Part shown: piece by piece, positions 7,822 through 16,341 of the stretch
Layout: every line of letters begins with the position of its first letter
How positions within the stretch are numbered: position 1 is the stretch's first letter
From: Fimbriimonadaceae bacterium
GTDB taxonomy: Bacteria; Armatimonadota; Fimbriimonadia; Fimbriimonadales; Fimbriimonadaceae
Assembly (NCBI GenBank): GCA_020849075.1
Contig: JADLGZ010000018.1
Span: forward strand, 1 to 44,831
Reading direction: 5' to 3'
DNA: 44,831 nt
The notes under the pieces: model-generated
What the model saw: the letters and a program-made list of their open reading frames with translations, nothing else
What the model was told of the DNA's origin: nothing
Databases searched by the model: none
Position numbers and translations under genes: made by a program

Positions 7822-9192
7822 TTAGTCGTCTACGCCACCAAAGTTCGCGATGACAATGTCAATGTCCGCAGCATCAACCTCATCGGAGAGATCCACATCG
7901 CCGTTGTTAGGTCCGACTCCGGTGCCGCCAAAGTTGGCGATAACGAGGTCAATATCAGCGGCGTCAACCTCACCGGAGCTATCAGGGTCACCATTTTGCA
8001 TATTGACCTTGTGCTCAAAGACGCCGGTCTCGGTTAGTGTAATCGGAACGACGCGCTTCAACCAAGAGCCGCCATCAATGACGAGGTTATATTCGCCTCG
8101 AACGTCGGTCGGAAATCCAATGTTGATTTCGCCATTGGCGTTCATGTTTGCCGTGAACGTACTGACGGCGCTGTTGGTATTACCGTTGATCGGCACCAGT
8201 TCTAAGCTGAAGGCGACCGATTGGGCTGCCGTCTGATTAACAATATCTCCGAGGATCGGGAGGATCTGCATTGAGCCATTTGGGAAAGCTCTCACCTTGA
8301 TGTCATCAACCCAAACATCCTGAGATGCTGTTTCTAGGGTTGGATTGAGGATAATCGTGTTCAACTTCCTTTGGGTGCCGGTTAGGTTCGGGTTGATATC
8401 CCAAGCCCCGTACAGCACACTGTCAACATAGAACTCAACGCGCCGAACGTTGTAGACCGTCGTAAACTTGTGCCACCCATTTGATCGCCGGTAGTCATCT
8501 CCGACGCCGTAGAACATCCAGTTCGGTGCGGAGTTACCCCCAAGTTCCAACGTCGTCGTACCAGCCATGAAGCCTGCACCGGGAGCTACCGAAAAGATGC
8601 GGCCAGCATAGTGGTTAGCGATACTCTGCCCCGTAGGAGCGGTACCAAACCAAGCATTGCCAACGAATCCAGTCCCAAAGCTCGAGTTAACTCCATTCCA
8701 GAGGCCGTGAGCGATGATCTGATTAAGTCCGACGAATGGATCTACCCCGCCACTCTCTCGCAAAGCTACAAAGAAGCGTTGGTTGAAAATGCTGTCAGTT
8801 CCCGAGGTTGCGACACCCTCGCCGCCGATCTGGTCGTAGATGAAATGCGAGAAGACGACCGTCTCGTCAACAGTCTGCTGACGAGAGAAGAGGGCGCCCT
8901 TGCTGACCCGTGGGCTACGCAGTGGATCACCGGTGGGTGCTCCGCTTCTACCTTGAACCTTGACGGCATATAGGCCCTCAAATACATGCTCCGTAGTTGA
9001 GGCGGAAACGGTTACCGGGGTTAAGGCGGTGGCCGTGCCGCTAACGGTTGAGAATGGCCATGCCGCTAGGTCGTTCGATTCAAAGTTATCAGAGAAAAGG
9101 ACTTCCGGGGTGAGACTTGTTTGGCCAAAAGCGATGGATGCGGAGATACCTGACAGGACAAGGGCTGTCGTTAGTTTGGTCATGGGTTGCAT
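7822..9192 (-). CDS. Secreted lectin-like (LamG/concanavalin-type) protein with dockerin-like tail
   Basis: A 456-residue exported protein. A signal peptide (MTKLTTALVLSGISASIAFG) is followed by a beta-rich domain starting FSDNFESNDLAAWPF and running to VWVDDIKVRAF near residue 310, which resembles the concanavalin-like jelly-roll domains of secreted carbohydrate-binding proteins. A second beta module with GGSWLKRVVPI follows, then two Asp-rich repeats, EVDAADIDLVIANFG and EVDAADIDIVIANFG, ending GGVDD. I chose ATG 9192 because GAGGAA precedes it by six bases; an upstream ATG at 9237 would add residues that spoil the signal peptide. No catalytic residues are recognised, so binding or structural roles are more likely than enzymatic ones. 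Confidence 0.82.
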   Translation of the reverse strand: MQPMTKLTTALVLSGISASIAFGQTSLTPEVLFSDNFESNDLAAWPFSTVSGTATALTPVTVSASTTEHVFEGLYAVKVQGRSGAPTGDPLRSPRVSKGALFSRQQTVDETVVFSHFIYDQIGGEGVATSGTDSIFNQRFFVALRESGGVDPFVGLNQIIAHGLWNGVNSSFGTGFVGNAWFGTAPTGQSIANHYAGRIFSVAPGAGFMAGTTTLELGGNSAPNWMFYGVGDDYRRSNGWHKFTTVYNVRRVEFYVDSVLYGAWDINPNLTGTQRKLNTIILNPTLETASQDVWVDDIKVRAFPNGSMQILPILGDIVNQTAAQSVAFSLELVPINGNTNSAVSTFTANMNANGEINIGFPTDVRGEYNLVIDGGSWLKRVVPITLTETGVFEHKVNMQNGDPDSSGEVDAADIDLVIANFGGTGVGPNNGDVDLSDEVDAADIDIVIANFGGVDD

Positions 9193-9307
9193 AGAATTTC
9201 CTCGTTGAAAGGTGCAACACGAAACTGCGTGTCGCACCTATAGGATACGACACTCAGGCTAAGAGTGGGCTACTGGGATCAGATAATCAGGGGGCCAACA
9301 ATTACAA

Positions 9308-9325
9308 GCCCGTAGTAATACGGGC
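9308..9325. terminator. Possible weak terminator hairpin after the lipoprotein gene
   Basis: GCCCGTA and TACGGGC form a perfect 7-bp stem around a four-base loop. It lies 24 bases past the lipoprotein stop on the minus strand. No T-run follows, so termination is uncertain. Confidence 0.35.
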
Positions 9326-9348
9326 ATGTAAAGGGCAAACGAGCTTGA

Positions 9349-10134
9349 TCAGACCCTATCGTAACGTCCTCGTTCGGTCTTTCCGCGGTACAGCACTTTC
9401 CCGCTCTTGGACACCATTGCTTCAAAGGATTTGGCGTCGGACTTGTCGGGAGCCTTGCCATCAATAGTCTTCACCGAGAGGGTTGCAACCCCGTTCTTTA
9501 CGGTCCAAGATCCGATAATCTTACGCCCCGTAATCAGGGCATTGTCATCCCAAACAAAAGTGCCGTCTGGTTTCAACGTGAGGATATTGTCAATCGGGAA
9601 TACCTTCTTCCCGCGCTTCTTCTGTAGAGCTTCAACCTTAAGATACTTGCCCCGTAGCTTGGGGTCAATGAAGCGCTTCCACGTACCGGCAAAGTTTGTC
9701 GCCACTGCGCCCTTGTTAGCATCAGCTGGGATTGCTGGCTTAGGGCGGGCTTGCGGAGAAGGAGTGCCTTGGGAGCTTGTAGGATTTAGCCTCTGCTCCG
9801 AAACTTTGGATGCTTCTATAGTAGGCTTGGCCTGCGTAGCCTTGGCCTTTTCGGCTTCTATCACGCGACGTTTTTCTGCCTCGGGGTCCTTCGCTGCGGT
9901 TTCTTTGGCTTGAGTGCCTTTGGTGTCCGGCTTTTCTTGCTTCGACTCGGACAAAGTGGTCTTGGCCGTCTCCGCGCCACGCTTCACGTCGGCTGGGGCA
10001 GTAGTCGTTGGGTTGCTCGACGCAACTGACGTCCCATCAGCCTTTGAAGTTGTTGCCTCCTCCTTCGGCTGGCATCCAGCTAGGACCAGCGCTCCGAGGA
10101 GGGCTGAAAACATAAACCACGTTCCTTTTCTCAT
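9349..10134 (-). CDS. Lipoprotein with Lys/Thr/Ala-rich linker and lipocalin-like C-terminal domain
   Basis: A 261-residue predicted lipoprotein of unknown function. The signal sequence MRKGTWFMFSALLGALVLAGC carries a lipobox with the modifiable Cys21. A low-complexity charged linker (residues 22-140, rich in Lys, Glu, Thr and Ala) follows, then a beta-rich domain with FAGTWKRF, LTLKPDGTFVW and IIGSWTVKNGVATLSV. That pattern is typical of small lipid- or ligand-binding barrel domains that report how much of a product is present. The start at 10134 is set by the signal peptide; a TATACT -10 element lies 15 bases upstream (10150-10155, minus strand). It follows the DUF4139 gene on the same strand with an 81-base gap and probably has its own promoter. 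Confidence 0.75.
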   Translation of the reverse strand: MRKGTWFMFSALLGALVLAGCQPKEEATTSKADGTSVASSNPTTTAPADVKRGAETAKTTLSESKQEKPDTKGTQAKETAAKDPEAEKRRVIEAEKAKATQAKPTIEASKVSEQRLNPTSSQGTPSPQARPKPAIPADANKGAVATNFAGTWKRFIDPKLRGKYLKVEALQKKRGKKVFPIDNILTLKPDGTFVWDDNALITGRKIIGSWTVKNGVATLSVKTIDGKAPDKSDAKSFEAMVSKSGKVLYRGKTERGRYDRV

Positions 10135-10215
10135 TGTCTTTCCCGTATCAGTATAGGATATTTTGGCGCAATCTCCAGGTTCAACCAACCTCTCAGACCC
10201 AGTTTGAGTTCCCGA

Positions 10216-11610
10216 CTACCACCGACTTTCCACCGTAAAGGTGACCGTTTTAACTTCGTTTGCCTTTAGCGGCACTTCAAATTGGAAGGTATTCGAATCC
10301 AACTGCTTATAGGTCATGCTCGGATTTGTAACCTTGTAGTCGCCCCAAAATCGCTCAATGCAAGTAACCGAGTCCGGGGTCTCTTTACGATTGCGCAACT
10401 CGATCACGAAAGTCTCATTGGCACCTCGAATGGTCTTTCCATCCCGAACGTACTCAAACTTCGTTCGCTTTCTCTCTCCCAACACGTCAAACGCCCTTCC
10501 CACAACAAGGCTGATCATCTCGTCCTTGGGCGTGTGGGCGATCGCGTCTTCGCCAAGGAGTTGGAGCGAGCCCGACTTATCGCGCTGGAATACCTTGACC
10601 GTGCCCTGGGGCAGGGGCATGCCCATGCGACTCGCTTGGTCATTTTTGAACTCAATCCGAATCTGGGGCTTCATTGCACCCGTCCCAACCTCACCTTCCT
10701 GAGGTCGCCAGCCTCCATAAGATCGCATCGGATCGAGGATCAATTTCTTACGAACGGGAACGCTAAAAGCCTCTAGCAGAGAGACCTGCTTCGCCTCATT
10801 GTTCTTCACCGTAGCCGGACGTTGAAGGGTGTACAGATGATAGTCGGCAAACTGCTCTTCGGCAAAACTTTCCTTGGCCGCCGCCATCGGGGCCGCATCA
10901 TAGCCACCTCGTGACCGAGCCATTTGGTTGGGCTGGACCCGCTGAACATCGCCCGCCAAGAGTTTCAACGTGGCATTCGCGAAATTAGCCCCACTCTGAT
11001 TGTCAAGCCGAACCCAACCCTTAAAATCACCCGTGGCACCATCCTTTTCAAGCGCCATGACGTAGTCGCAAGTCCAACCGATTCCTTGGGTTAGGTAGCT
11101 CAACTCAATCGTGTTGCTTCCGGCTTTACTGGACTCAAGGTCCCAAACGAGCGTCGGCTTACTGATCAACCCTTCAGGCATGCTATCTACAGTGATCTCG
11201 CCACTCGGATTAAGCAAAATCCTGCCGTCATCGGCCTGAACCACCATGCCATTAGCTGGTGAGCTCAGCAAGGTGCCACGGATGGTCTCCCGGTCACCGT
11301 TGGGAAGAACACGGTGGAGGGTGATCTTATGGCCAACCGCCTTGTTCAAGATTGCGGTAACACCAATCAGATCGTATTGGTAGTTTTGCTCCAGAATCGT
11401 GAATGATCCGGGTGCGCTCAAGCTCTTGATCGCGACGCTGTTTGGTTCGATCCTTTCGGCCACATCTTCGACATTGACCAGTTGCCGGCCCGAACGAAGG
11501 TCCATCGTTCGGGTTTCCTTGACGAGGGCAAACCCTTGGTTGTATACCGTTAACTCAGTAGCAGTGGGACCAGCAGTAACGATAGCGGCGAGAGCAGCAG
11601 CATGAATCAT
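10216..11610 (-). CDS. DUF4139 domain-containing exported protein
   Basis: A 464-residue protein of the DUF4139 group. A short hydrophobic N-terminus (MIHAAALAAIVTAGPTA) looks like a signal peptide. The body has the family's early motif TVYNQGFALVKETRTMDL, the central stretch WTCDYVMALEKDG and NATLKLLAGDVQ, and the C-terminal beta domain with VFQRDKSGSLQLLGED and GRAFDVLGERKRTKFEY. Such proteins are exported and beta-rich, and their molecular role has not been settled; some homologues have been linked to envelope phenotypes. It stands alone between aroA-cmk and the lipoprotein gene. Confidence 0.85.
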   Translation of the reverse strand: MIHAAALAAIVTAGPTATELTVYNQGFALVKETRTMDLRSGRQLVNVEDVAERIEPNSVAIKSLSAPGSFTILEQNYQYDLIGVTAILNKAVGHKITLHRVLPNGDRETIRGTLLSSPANGMVVQADDGRILLNPSGEITVDSMPEGLISKPTLVWDLESSKAGSNTIELSYLTQGIGWTCDYVMALEKDGATGDFKGWVRLDNQSGANFANATLKLLAGDVQRVQPNQMARSRGGYDAAPMAAAKESFAEEQFADYHLYTLQRPATVKNNEAKQVSLLEAFSVPVRKKLILDPMRSYGGWRPQEGEVGTGAMKPQIRIEFKNDQASRMGMPLPQGTVKVFQRDKSGSLQLLGEDAIAHTPKDEMISLVVGRAFDVLGERKRTKFEYVRDGKTIRGANETFVIELRNRKETPDSVTCIERFWGDYKVTNPSMTYKQLDSNTFQFEVPLKANEVKTVTFTVESRW

Positions 11611-11645
11611 TGTGTTAATAACCTTTCCGCTGATTGGGACGGCTC

Positions 11646-12317
11646 TTAACTATGTGTCGTTACACTTCTCGCCCGTTCAATGATTTTCGCGGCGACTTCT
11701 TGGGGGGTTAATCCATAGGTCTCAATGACCATGGCCTCGGGCACGCGAATAAGGGGTGAGTCAGACCGATTCATATCCCGAGCATCGCGCTCCGCTATCT
11801 GCTTCATGAGTTCTCCAACGCTGACCTCGTGCTCCGTCGCAACCAAGTCTTTTCGACGCCTTTCTGCCCTTTCTTCGATACTCGCCGTCAAATACACCTT
11901 GACTTCGGCATCGGGAGCAACAACACTCGTCGTATCCCTGCCCTCAAGCACATACCCACCCTCTAAGATAATTTGGCGCTGGCGCGATGCAAGCACACGC
12001 CGAATCGCCGGCTTCGCGCTGAGAGAACTGGCTAGGCTCGAAAGCTCAGGAGTTCGAATGGCCTTCGTTACGTCTTCCCCGTCGAGGAGGACACCATCCT
12101 CAATGAACTTGATCTTGCTCCGTTCGGCCAGCGCGGCAACCTCTTCGCTTTCAGATTCCTTGAGGCCCGCCCGCTTTGCCAGCAACGCCACACAGCGATA
12201 CATCGCGCCGGTATCCAAGTAGCGTAGTCGGAGTGCCGAAGCTACCAGCTTTGCAACCGTACTCTTCCCCGCCCCTGCGGGCCCATCAATAGCGACAACA
12301 ATCGGCTTAGTATTCAA
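11646..12317 (-). CDS. cmk: Cytidylate kinase
   Basis: Phosphorylates CMP and dCMP with ATP in the cytoplasm, feeding pyrimidine nucleotide synthesis. The protein of 223 residues starts with the P-loop IDGPAGAGKST, followed by YLDTGAMYRCVAL, the CMP-binding region GRDTTSVV and the lid ERAERRRKDL, and has the length usual for the family. Two adjacent in-frame TTG codons (12320 and 12317) could start it. I chose 12317 because GGAG lies seven bases before it, inside the end of aroA, so the two genes overlap by 11 bases and are probably translated in a coupled way. An ATG at 12377 would add 20 residues not found in the family. Confidence 0.92.
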   Translation of the reverse strand: MNTKPIVVAIDGPAGAGKSTVAKLVASALRLRYLDTGAMYRCVALLAKRAGLKESESEEVAALAERSKIKFIEDGVLLDGEDVTKAIRTPELSSLASSLSAKPAIRRVLASRQRQIILEGGYVLEGRDTTSVVAPDAEVKVYLTASIEERAERRRKDLVATEHEVSVGELMKQIAERDARDMNRSDSPLIRVPEAMVIETYGLTPQEVAAKIIERARSVTTHS

Positions 12318-13563
12318 CAAGTTTCTCCAAATGTTTGACGAACTCTGGGTAGCTAGTGGCGATACAATCCACATCATTTACAACCGAATCCTGTTCGGCA
12401 ACGAGCCCGGCGATCACCTGGCTCATGGCAATTCGATGATCGCCCTGTGAATCTAGCACCGCCCCTCGAAGCGGAGTTGGGCCCTCAATGATCATGCCGT
12501 CATCAGTTGCCGTGATGCACGCCCCCATCTTGGTCAGAAAGGCAACGGTGGCGGCAATTCGGTCACTCTCCTTCACCCTAAGTTCTGCGGCATCCTTGAA
12601 AAAACTCGTTCCTTGCAGTTGGGTGGCCAAGACGGCAAGGATTGGGATTTCGTCAATGAGGAGGGGTACGAGTTCGCCTTCAATCGTGAATGGTTTAGGT
12701 TTTGCGGGTTGCTGAATCACCAAGTCACCAATTGGCTCTCCAAGAGCTTCACGCTCATTTTCAAGTGAAACGTGAACAACTTGTAGCAAGCCGGATCGGG
12801 TGGGATTGGTGCCCAACCCTTGCACAATCAGTTCGGAGTCGCTCAAGAGCGTTGCCGCAACAATCCAAAAGGCGGCACTGCTGAAATCGCCCGGGATATC
12901 TATCTCGAATCCTGGGAGCGGACCAGGTTCAACCTCCGTCCATCCCCCAGCCGAGCGGATCCCAACACCAAGGGAGCGCAGTAGCCGCTCCGTGTGGTCT
13001 CGGCTCTGGCATGGCTCCCGAACAACGGTGGTCCGATCGGCGCGAAGGCCGGCAATCAGTAGGGCTGATTTCACCTGCGCACTTGCGACCGTAAGGTCAT
13101 GCTCAATGCCTCGAAGGTTGCGCCCGATTAGTGTAAGCGGAGCGGTGTCTCCAGATATCTCGGCTCCCATCTGGCGAAGGGGCTCGGTAACACGGCGCAT
13201 TGGGCGCTGGCTAAGGGACTCGTCACCCATGAGCGTTGCCTGAACACCGTGGTGGCTTGCCACGGCGCCAGCCAAGAGGCGCATGGCCGTCCCGCTGTTG
13301 CCGCAATCCAATGAGACATCCGGACTCTGTATTGGGCGCGGCGAAAGCCGTAGGCCGGGTCCATCAACATCGGCCCGCAAACCGAGATTCCGGAGGCACT
13401 GAAGCATGGCTCGGCAATCTTCGGCCCACAGGGGATTCCGAATGAATGACTCAGATTCAGCCAACGAGCCGAGCAACAATGCTCTATGCGTGATGGACTT
13501 ATCGGGCGAAGCATGAATTTCTCCCGCAATGCGCTTGGCGGGGCGGATGCGCAGAGAACTCAC
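12307..13563 (-). CDS. aroA: 3-phosphoshikimate 1-carboxyvinyltransferase (EPSP synthase)
   Basis: Joins phosphoenolpyruvate to shikimate-3-phosphate in the pathway to chorismate and the aromatic amino acids. The protein has the family marks SPDKSITHRALLLGSLA near the N-terminus, LDCGNSGTAMRLLAG (the PEP and inhibitor-binding loop), GDESLSQRPMRR, and the C-terminal LRVKESDRIAA and DHRIAMSQVIAG. The loop NSGTAMRL has Leu where the E. coli enzyme has Pro101, as in Bacillus-like enzymes. I chose GTG 13563 as start because AAGGA lies four bases upstream and the mature enzyme normally begins a few residues before RPAKRIAGEIHASPDKS. The ATG at 13812 would add 83 unrelated residues and cross the divergent gene. 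It forms an operon with cmk. Confidence 0.93.
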   Translation of the reverse strand: MSSLRIRPAKRIAGEIHASPDKSITHRALLLGSLAESESFIRNPLWAEDCRAMLQCLRNLGLRADVDGPGLRLSPRPIQSPDVSLDCGNSGTAMRLLAGAVASHHGVQATLMGDESLSQRPMRRVTEPLRQMGAEISGDTAPLTLIGRNLRGIEHDLTVASAQVKSALLIAGLRADRTTVVREPCQSRDHTERLLRSLGVGIRSAGGWTEVEPGPLPGFEIDIPGDFSSAAFWIVAATLLSDSELIVQGLGTNPTRSGLLQVVHVSLENEREALGEPIGDLVIQQPAKPKPFTIEGELVPLLIDEIPILAVLATQLQGTSFFKDAAELRVKESDRIAATVAFLTKMGACITATDDGMIIEGPTPLRGAVLDSQGDHRIAMSQVIAGLVAEQDSVVNDVDCIATSYPEFVKHLEKLVEY

Positions 13564-13605
13564 CACTTCCTTGTACCCGATGCGCCACCACACGAGAGAA
13601 TCGCG

Positions 13606-13611
13606 TATTCT
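13606..13611 (+). promoter_or_regulatory. -10 element TATTCT of the hydrolase gene, leaderless spacing
   Basis: TATTCT ends seven bases before the ATG at 13619 and no ribosome-binding site follows it. The 55-base gap to the divergent aroA start must hold both promoters. Confidence 0.4.
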
Positions 13612-13618
13612 GGAACAC

Positions 13619-14482
13619 ATGCTTGCCGCCACCCTTTCCGCGGCCATTGCCATGGCGCAACCTAACCTTGACCAGATATGCCCAAGCGCCTTTGTGGCAG
13701 CAAAGACCAGCCTTCCGGCGGAGAAGCTTGACATAGGGGATATCTCCATCACTGTCATGCAGAGGGAAGGACAGAAGTGGCAAGTCGGCGGCTTTGAGCA
13801 AGACACGCCCATGTACCCAGCAAGCGTGGTGAAGCTCTTCTGGCTTGCGTTCGCTCATCACTCGGTCAAGAAGTGGTCGGATGAAGACCTGAGAGCGGCG
13901 CGAGAGATGATTGTAGATAGTAACAATGATGCAACGGGGCACATCGTGAATCTTTCAACCGGTGCCCTTCCGGGCCCGGAACTTCAGGGGAAGGAGTTTG
14001 ATAAGTGGTCGTTTCAACGACATGCCGCCAACCGGTGGTTTAAGTCCCTTGGCTACGAGAAGATCAACGTCTTAAACCGAACGTACAACGAGGGACCCTT
14101 CGGTCGAGAAGCGCAGATCATCAAGACCTCTGGACGAAATAGCCTCACCACCCGAGCCACCGCTCTCCTCATGAGCCGATTTGCCGATGATCAGGTTGAA
14201 CCCCAGCGATCTATTAAGTCGATGCGGCAGTTCCTGAAAAGGGACATTAACTCTGCCGATGAGCAGGTTAAGGGTTACCTTGGCGGCATAATGCCCGCCG
14301 GAACCCAACATTGGTCGAAGGCAGGCTGGACGAGCGAAGTCAAGCACGATGTCAGCCACGACATCATGCCAGACGGTCGGCAATTTGTGTTTTGCATTTT
14401 CACGAAACGACCGGACAGCGAGGTCCTTATCCACGTTATCGGACGAGAACTGTTGAAGGGACTCGGCTATCCAACCAGATAG
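13619..14482 (+). CDS. Class A beta-lactamase-like serine hydrolase, exported
   Basis: A 287-residue member of the penicillin-binding serine hydrolase fold. A short signal-like N-terminus (MLAATLSAAIAMAQ) precedes the catalytic motif SVVK (in YPASVVKLFWLA, around residue 67), an SNN variant of the SDN motif (VDSNNDATG), and KAGW in the place of the KTG motif. The three motifs are in the right order and spacing for class A enzymes. It could be a beta-lactamase or a peptidoglycan-acting carboxypeptidase; the sequence does not decide. Start 13619 was preferred over an earlier ATG at 13529 because it gives the signal peptide and matches the -10 box. Its stop is 14 bases from the stop of the convergent substrate-binding protein gene. 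Confidence 0.82.
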   Translation: MLAATLSAAIAMAQPNLDQICPSAFVAAKTSLPAEKLDIGDISITVMQREGQKWQVGGFEQDTPMYPASVVKLFWLAFAHHSVKKWSDEDLRAAREMIVDSNNDATGHIVNLSTGALPGPELQGKEFDKWSFQRHAANRWFKSLGYEKINVLNRTYNEGPFGREAQIIKTSGRNSLTTRATALLMSRFADDQVEPQRSIKSMRQFLKRDINSADEQVKGYLGGIMPAGTQHWSKAGWTSEVKHDVSHDIMPDGRQFVFCIFTKRPDSEVLIHVIGRELLKGLGYPTR

Positions 14483-14495
14483 CGTGCTGGGTAGC

Positions 14496-15515
14496 CTAAA
14501 AGTTGTCTTTGGGTACCACCAGCTTCCCGGCCTCAATCTCTTTGCGGGCACTCTCTACCTTTTGCATCGCTTCTGGCGTAACTTTGCCCGCAAGGGCTGG
14601 GTTCATGATGAAATCAATCGCCCCTTCCTTCATTCCGAAGAGTTGGATTCCCCCCTTATGCTTTCCTGCTTTCACCTCTTCTGCAAGGGCAATGAACGCG
14701 GGCTTGGCGACGATCGTTGCCGAAGCCAAGACCGCGCCACTTGAGTTACTGTTCTGGTCCAAGTTTGCGCCGATTGCATATACGCCCTTTTCCTTAGCGG
14801 CATCGAATACTCCTTGCGCGGCTGCATTTGCCTGATGGATGAGCACATCGGCCCCCTGATCAATGGCCGAGAGAGCCGCTTGCTTTGCCGCCTGAATGTC
14901 GGTGTTCATGGCCAAACTCATTCTGATGATTTGAATGTCTGGCTTCACAGACTTCGCGCCGGCTTCGTAAGCCTTAAAGGTACTCACAATCGATGGGATC
15001 GTATCAATTCCTACGGTCGCGATTTTGCCGGTCTTGGTCATTTCCGCCGCCAAAATTCCCGCAAGGTAGAACCCTTGCTCAAGGTAGAACCGAAACGCTC
15101 CCGCATTTCGGGTGAACTTGCCACCACTTGAACTCACAAAGACCGTGTCGGGAAAATCCTTTGATAGCTCGATCGCGGGCTCGTTGTACTCAAACCCATG
15201 GCCAATGATCAGTTGGTAACCGTCTTGGGCAAAGCTGCGCATCGAGTCCTTGATCTTTGCGCCACCCGCAACTTCGTTGGCAATCTTGGCCCCTGTGGCC
15301 GTCTGGATGCCCTTCAGCCCTTCGTAGGCCATCGCGCTCCACCCCGCATCGCTGACTGGACCAGGGGTAATCAAAGCGACCTTAAAGTCCCCAGTTATGG
15401 GCTTCATCGGTTCCGAAATGGCATCCTTTGACGATGCTCGCGTCGAAGGCTCCATTGGCGATGACGAACAACCAACTATTGCGGCAAGAAGGAGAGGAAT
15501 CCAAGCAAATCTCAT
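14496..15515 (-). CDS. BMP-family ABC transporter substrate-binding lipoprotein
   Basis: A 339-residue lipoprotein of the basic membrane protein (Med/PnrA/BmpA) family, which binds nucleosides or related ligands outside the inner membrane and hands them to an ABC permease. The signal sequence MRFAWIPLLLAAIVGC carries a lipobox with Cys16. The mature part begins FKVALITPGPVSDAGWSAMAYEGL, a family hallmark, with later motifs AGILAAEMTKTGKIATVG and VLIHQANAAAQGVF. The matching ATPase and permease genes lie at 17866-21039 on the opposite strand, with nuoI, nuoB and tyrA in between, so this component is unusually split from its transporter. Nucleosides are the likely ligand from family knowledge. 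Confidence 0.9.
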   Translation of the reverse strand: MRFAWIPLLLAAIVGCSSSPMEPSTRASSKDAISEPMKPITGDFKVALITPGPVSDAGWSAMAYEGLKGIQTATGAKIANEVAGGAKIKDSMRSFAQDGYQLIIGHGFEYNEPAIELSKDFPDTVFVSSSGGKFTRNAGAFRFYLEQGFYLAGILAAEMTKTGKIATVGIDTIPSIVSTFKAYEAGAKSVKPDIQIIRMSLAMNTDIQAAKQAALSAIDQGADVLIHQANAAAQGVFDAAKEKGVYAIGANLDQNSNSSGAVLASATIVAKPAFIALAEEVKAGKHKGGIQLFGMKEGAIDFIMNPALAGKVTPEAMQKVESARKEIEAGKLVVPKDNF

Positions 15516-15546
15516 GGCTTAAGCCATGATGCTACCCCGGCCTTGA

Positions 15547-15756
15547 TTACATTTCAGGAAAGGCGATCTCTTCCTCGTCGTTCATAAACCCTGGAAGGAG
15601 CGCGTCCGGCACTGAATAACCTTGGACAATAAAATCATCCTGATTGACGGTGTAGGTCCCAGACTCAAACATATCCGCGCTGAGCGAAATGAATGTCAGC
15701 CCAAATGCTGGCGTTGCCATGATGGCAAGGGTTGCTAATGCGACTATTCTGCCCAT
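15547..15756 (-). CDS. Small exported acidic protein, hypothetical
   Basis: A 69-residue ORF with a clear signal peptide (MGRIVALATLAIMATPAFG) and a short acidic remainder (SADMFESGTYTVNQDDF, ending DEEEIAFPEM). AGGAG lies nine bases before the ATG, supporting translation. No family is recognised. It stands between nuoI and the substrate-binding protein gene on the same strand, 96 bases from nuoI and 31 bases from the next gene. It may be a small periplasmic or surface peptide, but it could also be a spurious ORF. Confidence 0.5.
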   Translation of the reverse strand: MGRIVALATLAIMATPAFGLTFISLSADMFESGTYTVNQDDFIVQGYSVPDALLPGFMNDEEEIAFPEM

Positions 15757-15852
15757 TCCTTGAATCTCCTACAACCTTAAGGGACGATCTTAAGATTGCT
15801 AGGGAGCAAGGATTGTTCCAAGAACAGATCCATATCGATGATTTGGGCGAAA

Positions 15853-16341
15853 TTACCTAATAGTGGGTACTCGCTTGTAGCACTCATCCGCTTCGCCAGG
15901 GACCTTCTCTAAGAGCATTTCCTTGGTGTAAATGAAGTCCTTACGTTCGTAATTGGCGAGCTCAAAGTTCTGCCGGAGAACGATCGCTCCAGTGGGGCAG
16001 GCTTCTTGGCAGTACCCGCAAAAGATGCACCTAAGCATGTTGATTTCGTATCGCTTTGCGTAGCGCTCACCTGGGCTGTAGCGCTCCTGATCTGTATTCT
16101 CGTCAGCCTCAACGTAGATGCATCGGGCTGGACATGCCCCCGCACAGAGCGAACAACCAATACACTTTTCCAGCCCCGATTCGTAGCGGACAAGATAGTG
16201 GCGCCAACGAGTACGCGGATACTGCTCTCGTCGCTCGTCCGGGTAACTAATCGTGACCTTCTTGTTCTTCAGGCGACGGGCGGTGATGCCAAATCCAGCC
16301 AAGATTGGCTTGGCGACATCACGCATAAGGTCTAGGCTCAT
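15853..16341 (-). CDS. nuoI: NADH-quinone oxidoreductase subunit I
   Basis: The 162-residue ferredoxin-like subunit of complex I, which carries the two 4Fe-4S clusters N6a and N6b leading electrons towards NuoB. The ligands are visible as CIGCSLCAGACP and CIFCGYCQEACP. The N-terminal part (KNKKVTISYPDERREQYPRTRW) is typical for the subunit. Its ATG directly follows the nuoB stop (TAAATG), so the two are co-translated. The other nuo genes are not in this window, which departs from the usual complete nuo operon. Confidence 0.95.
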   Translation of the reverse strand: MSLDLMRDVAKPILAGFGITARRLKNKKVTISYPDERREQYPRTRWRHYLVRYESGLEKCIGCSLCAGACPARCIYVEADENTDQERYSPGERYAKRYEINMLRCIFCGYCQEACPTGAIVLRQNFELANYERKDFIYTKEMLLEKVPGEADECYKRVPTIR

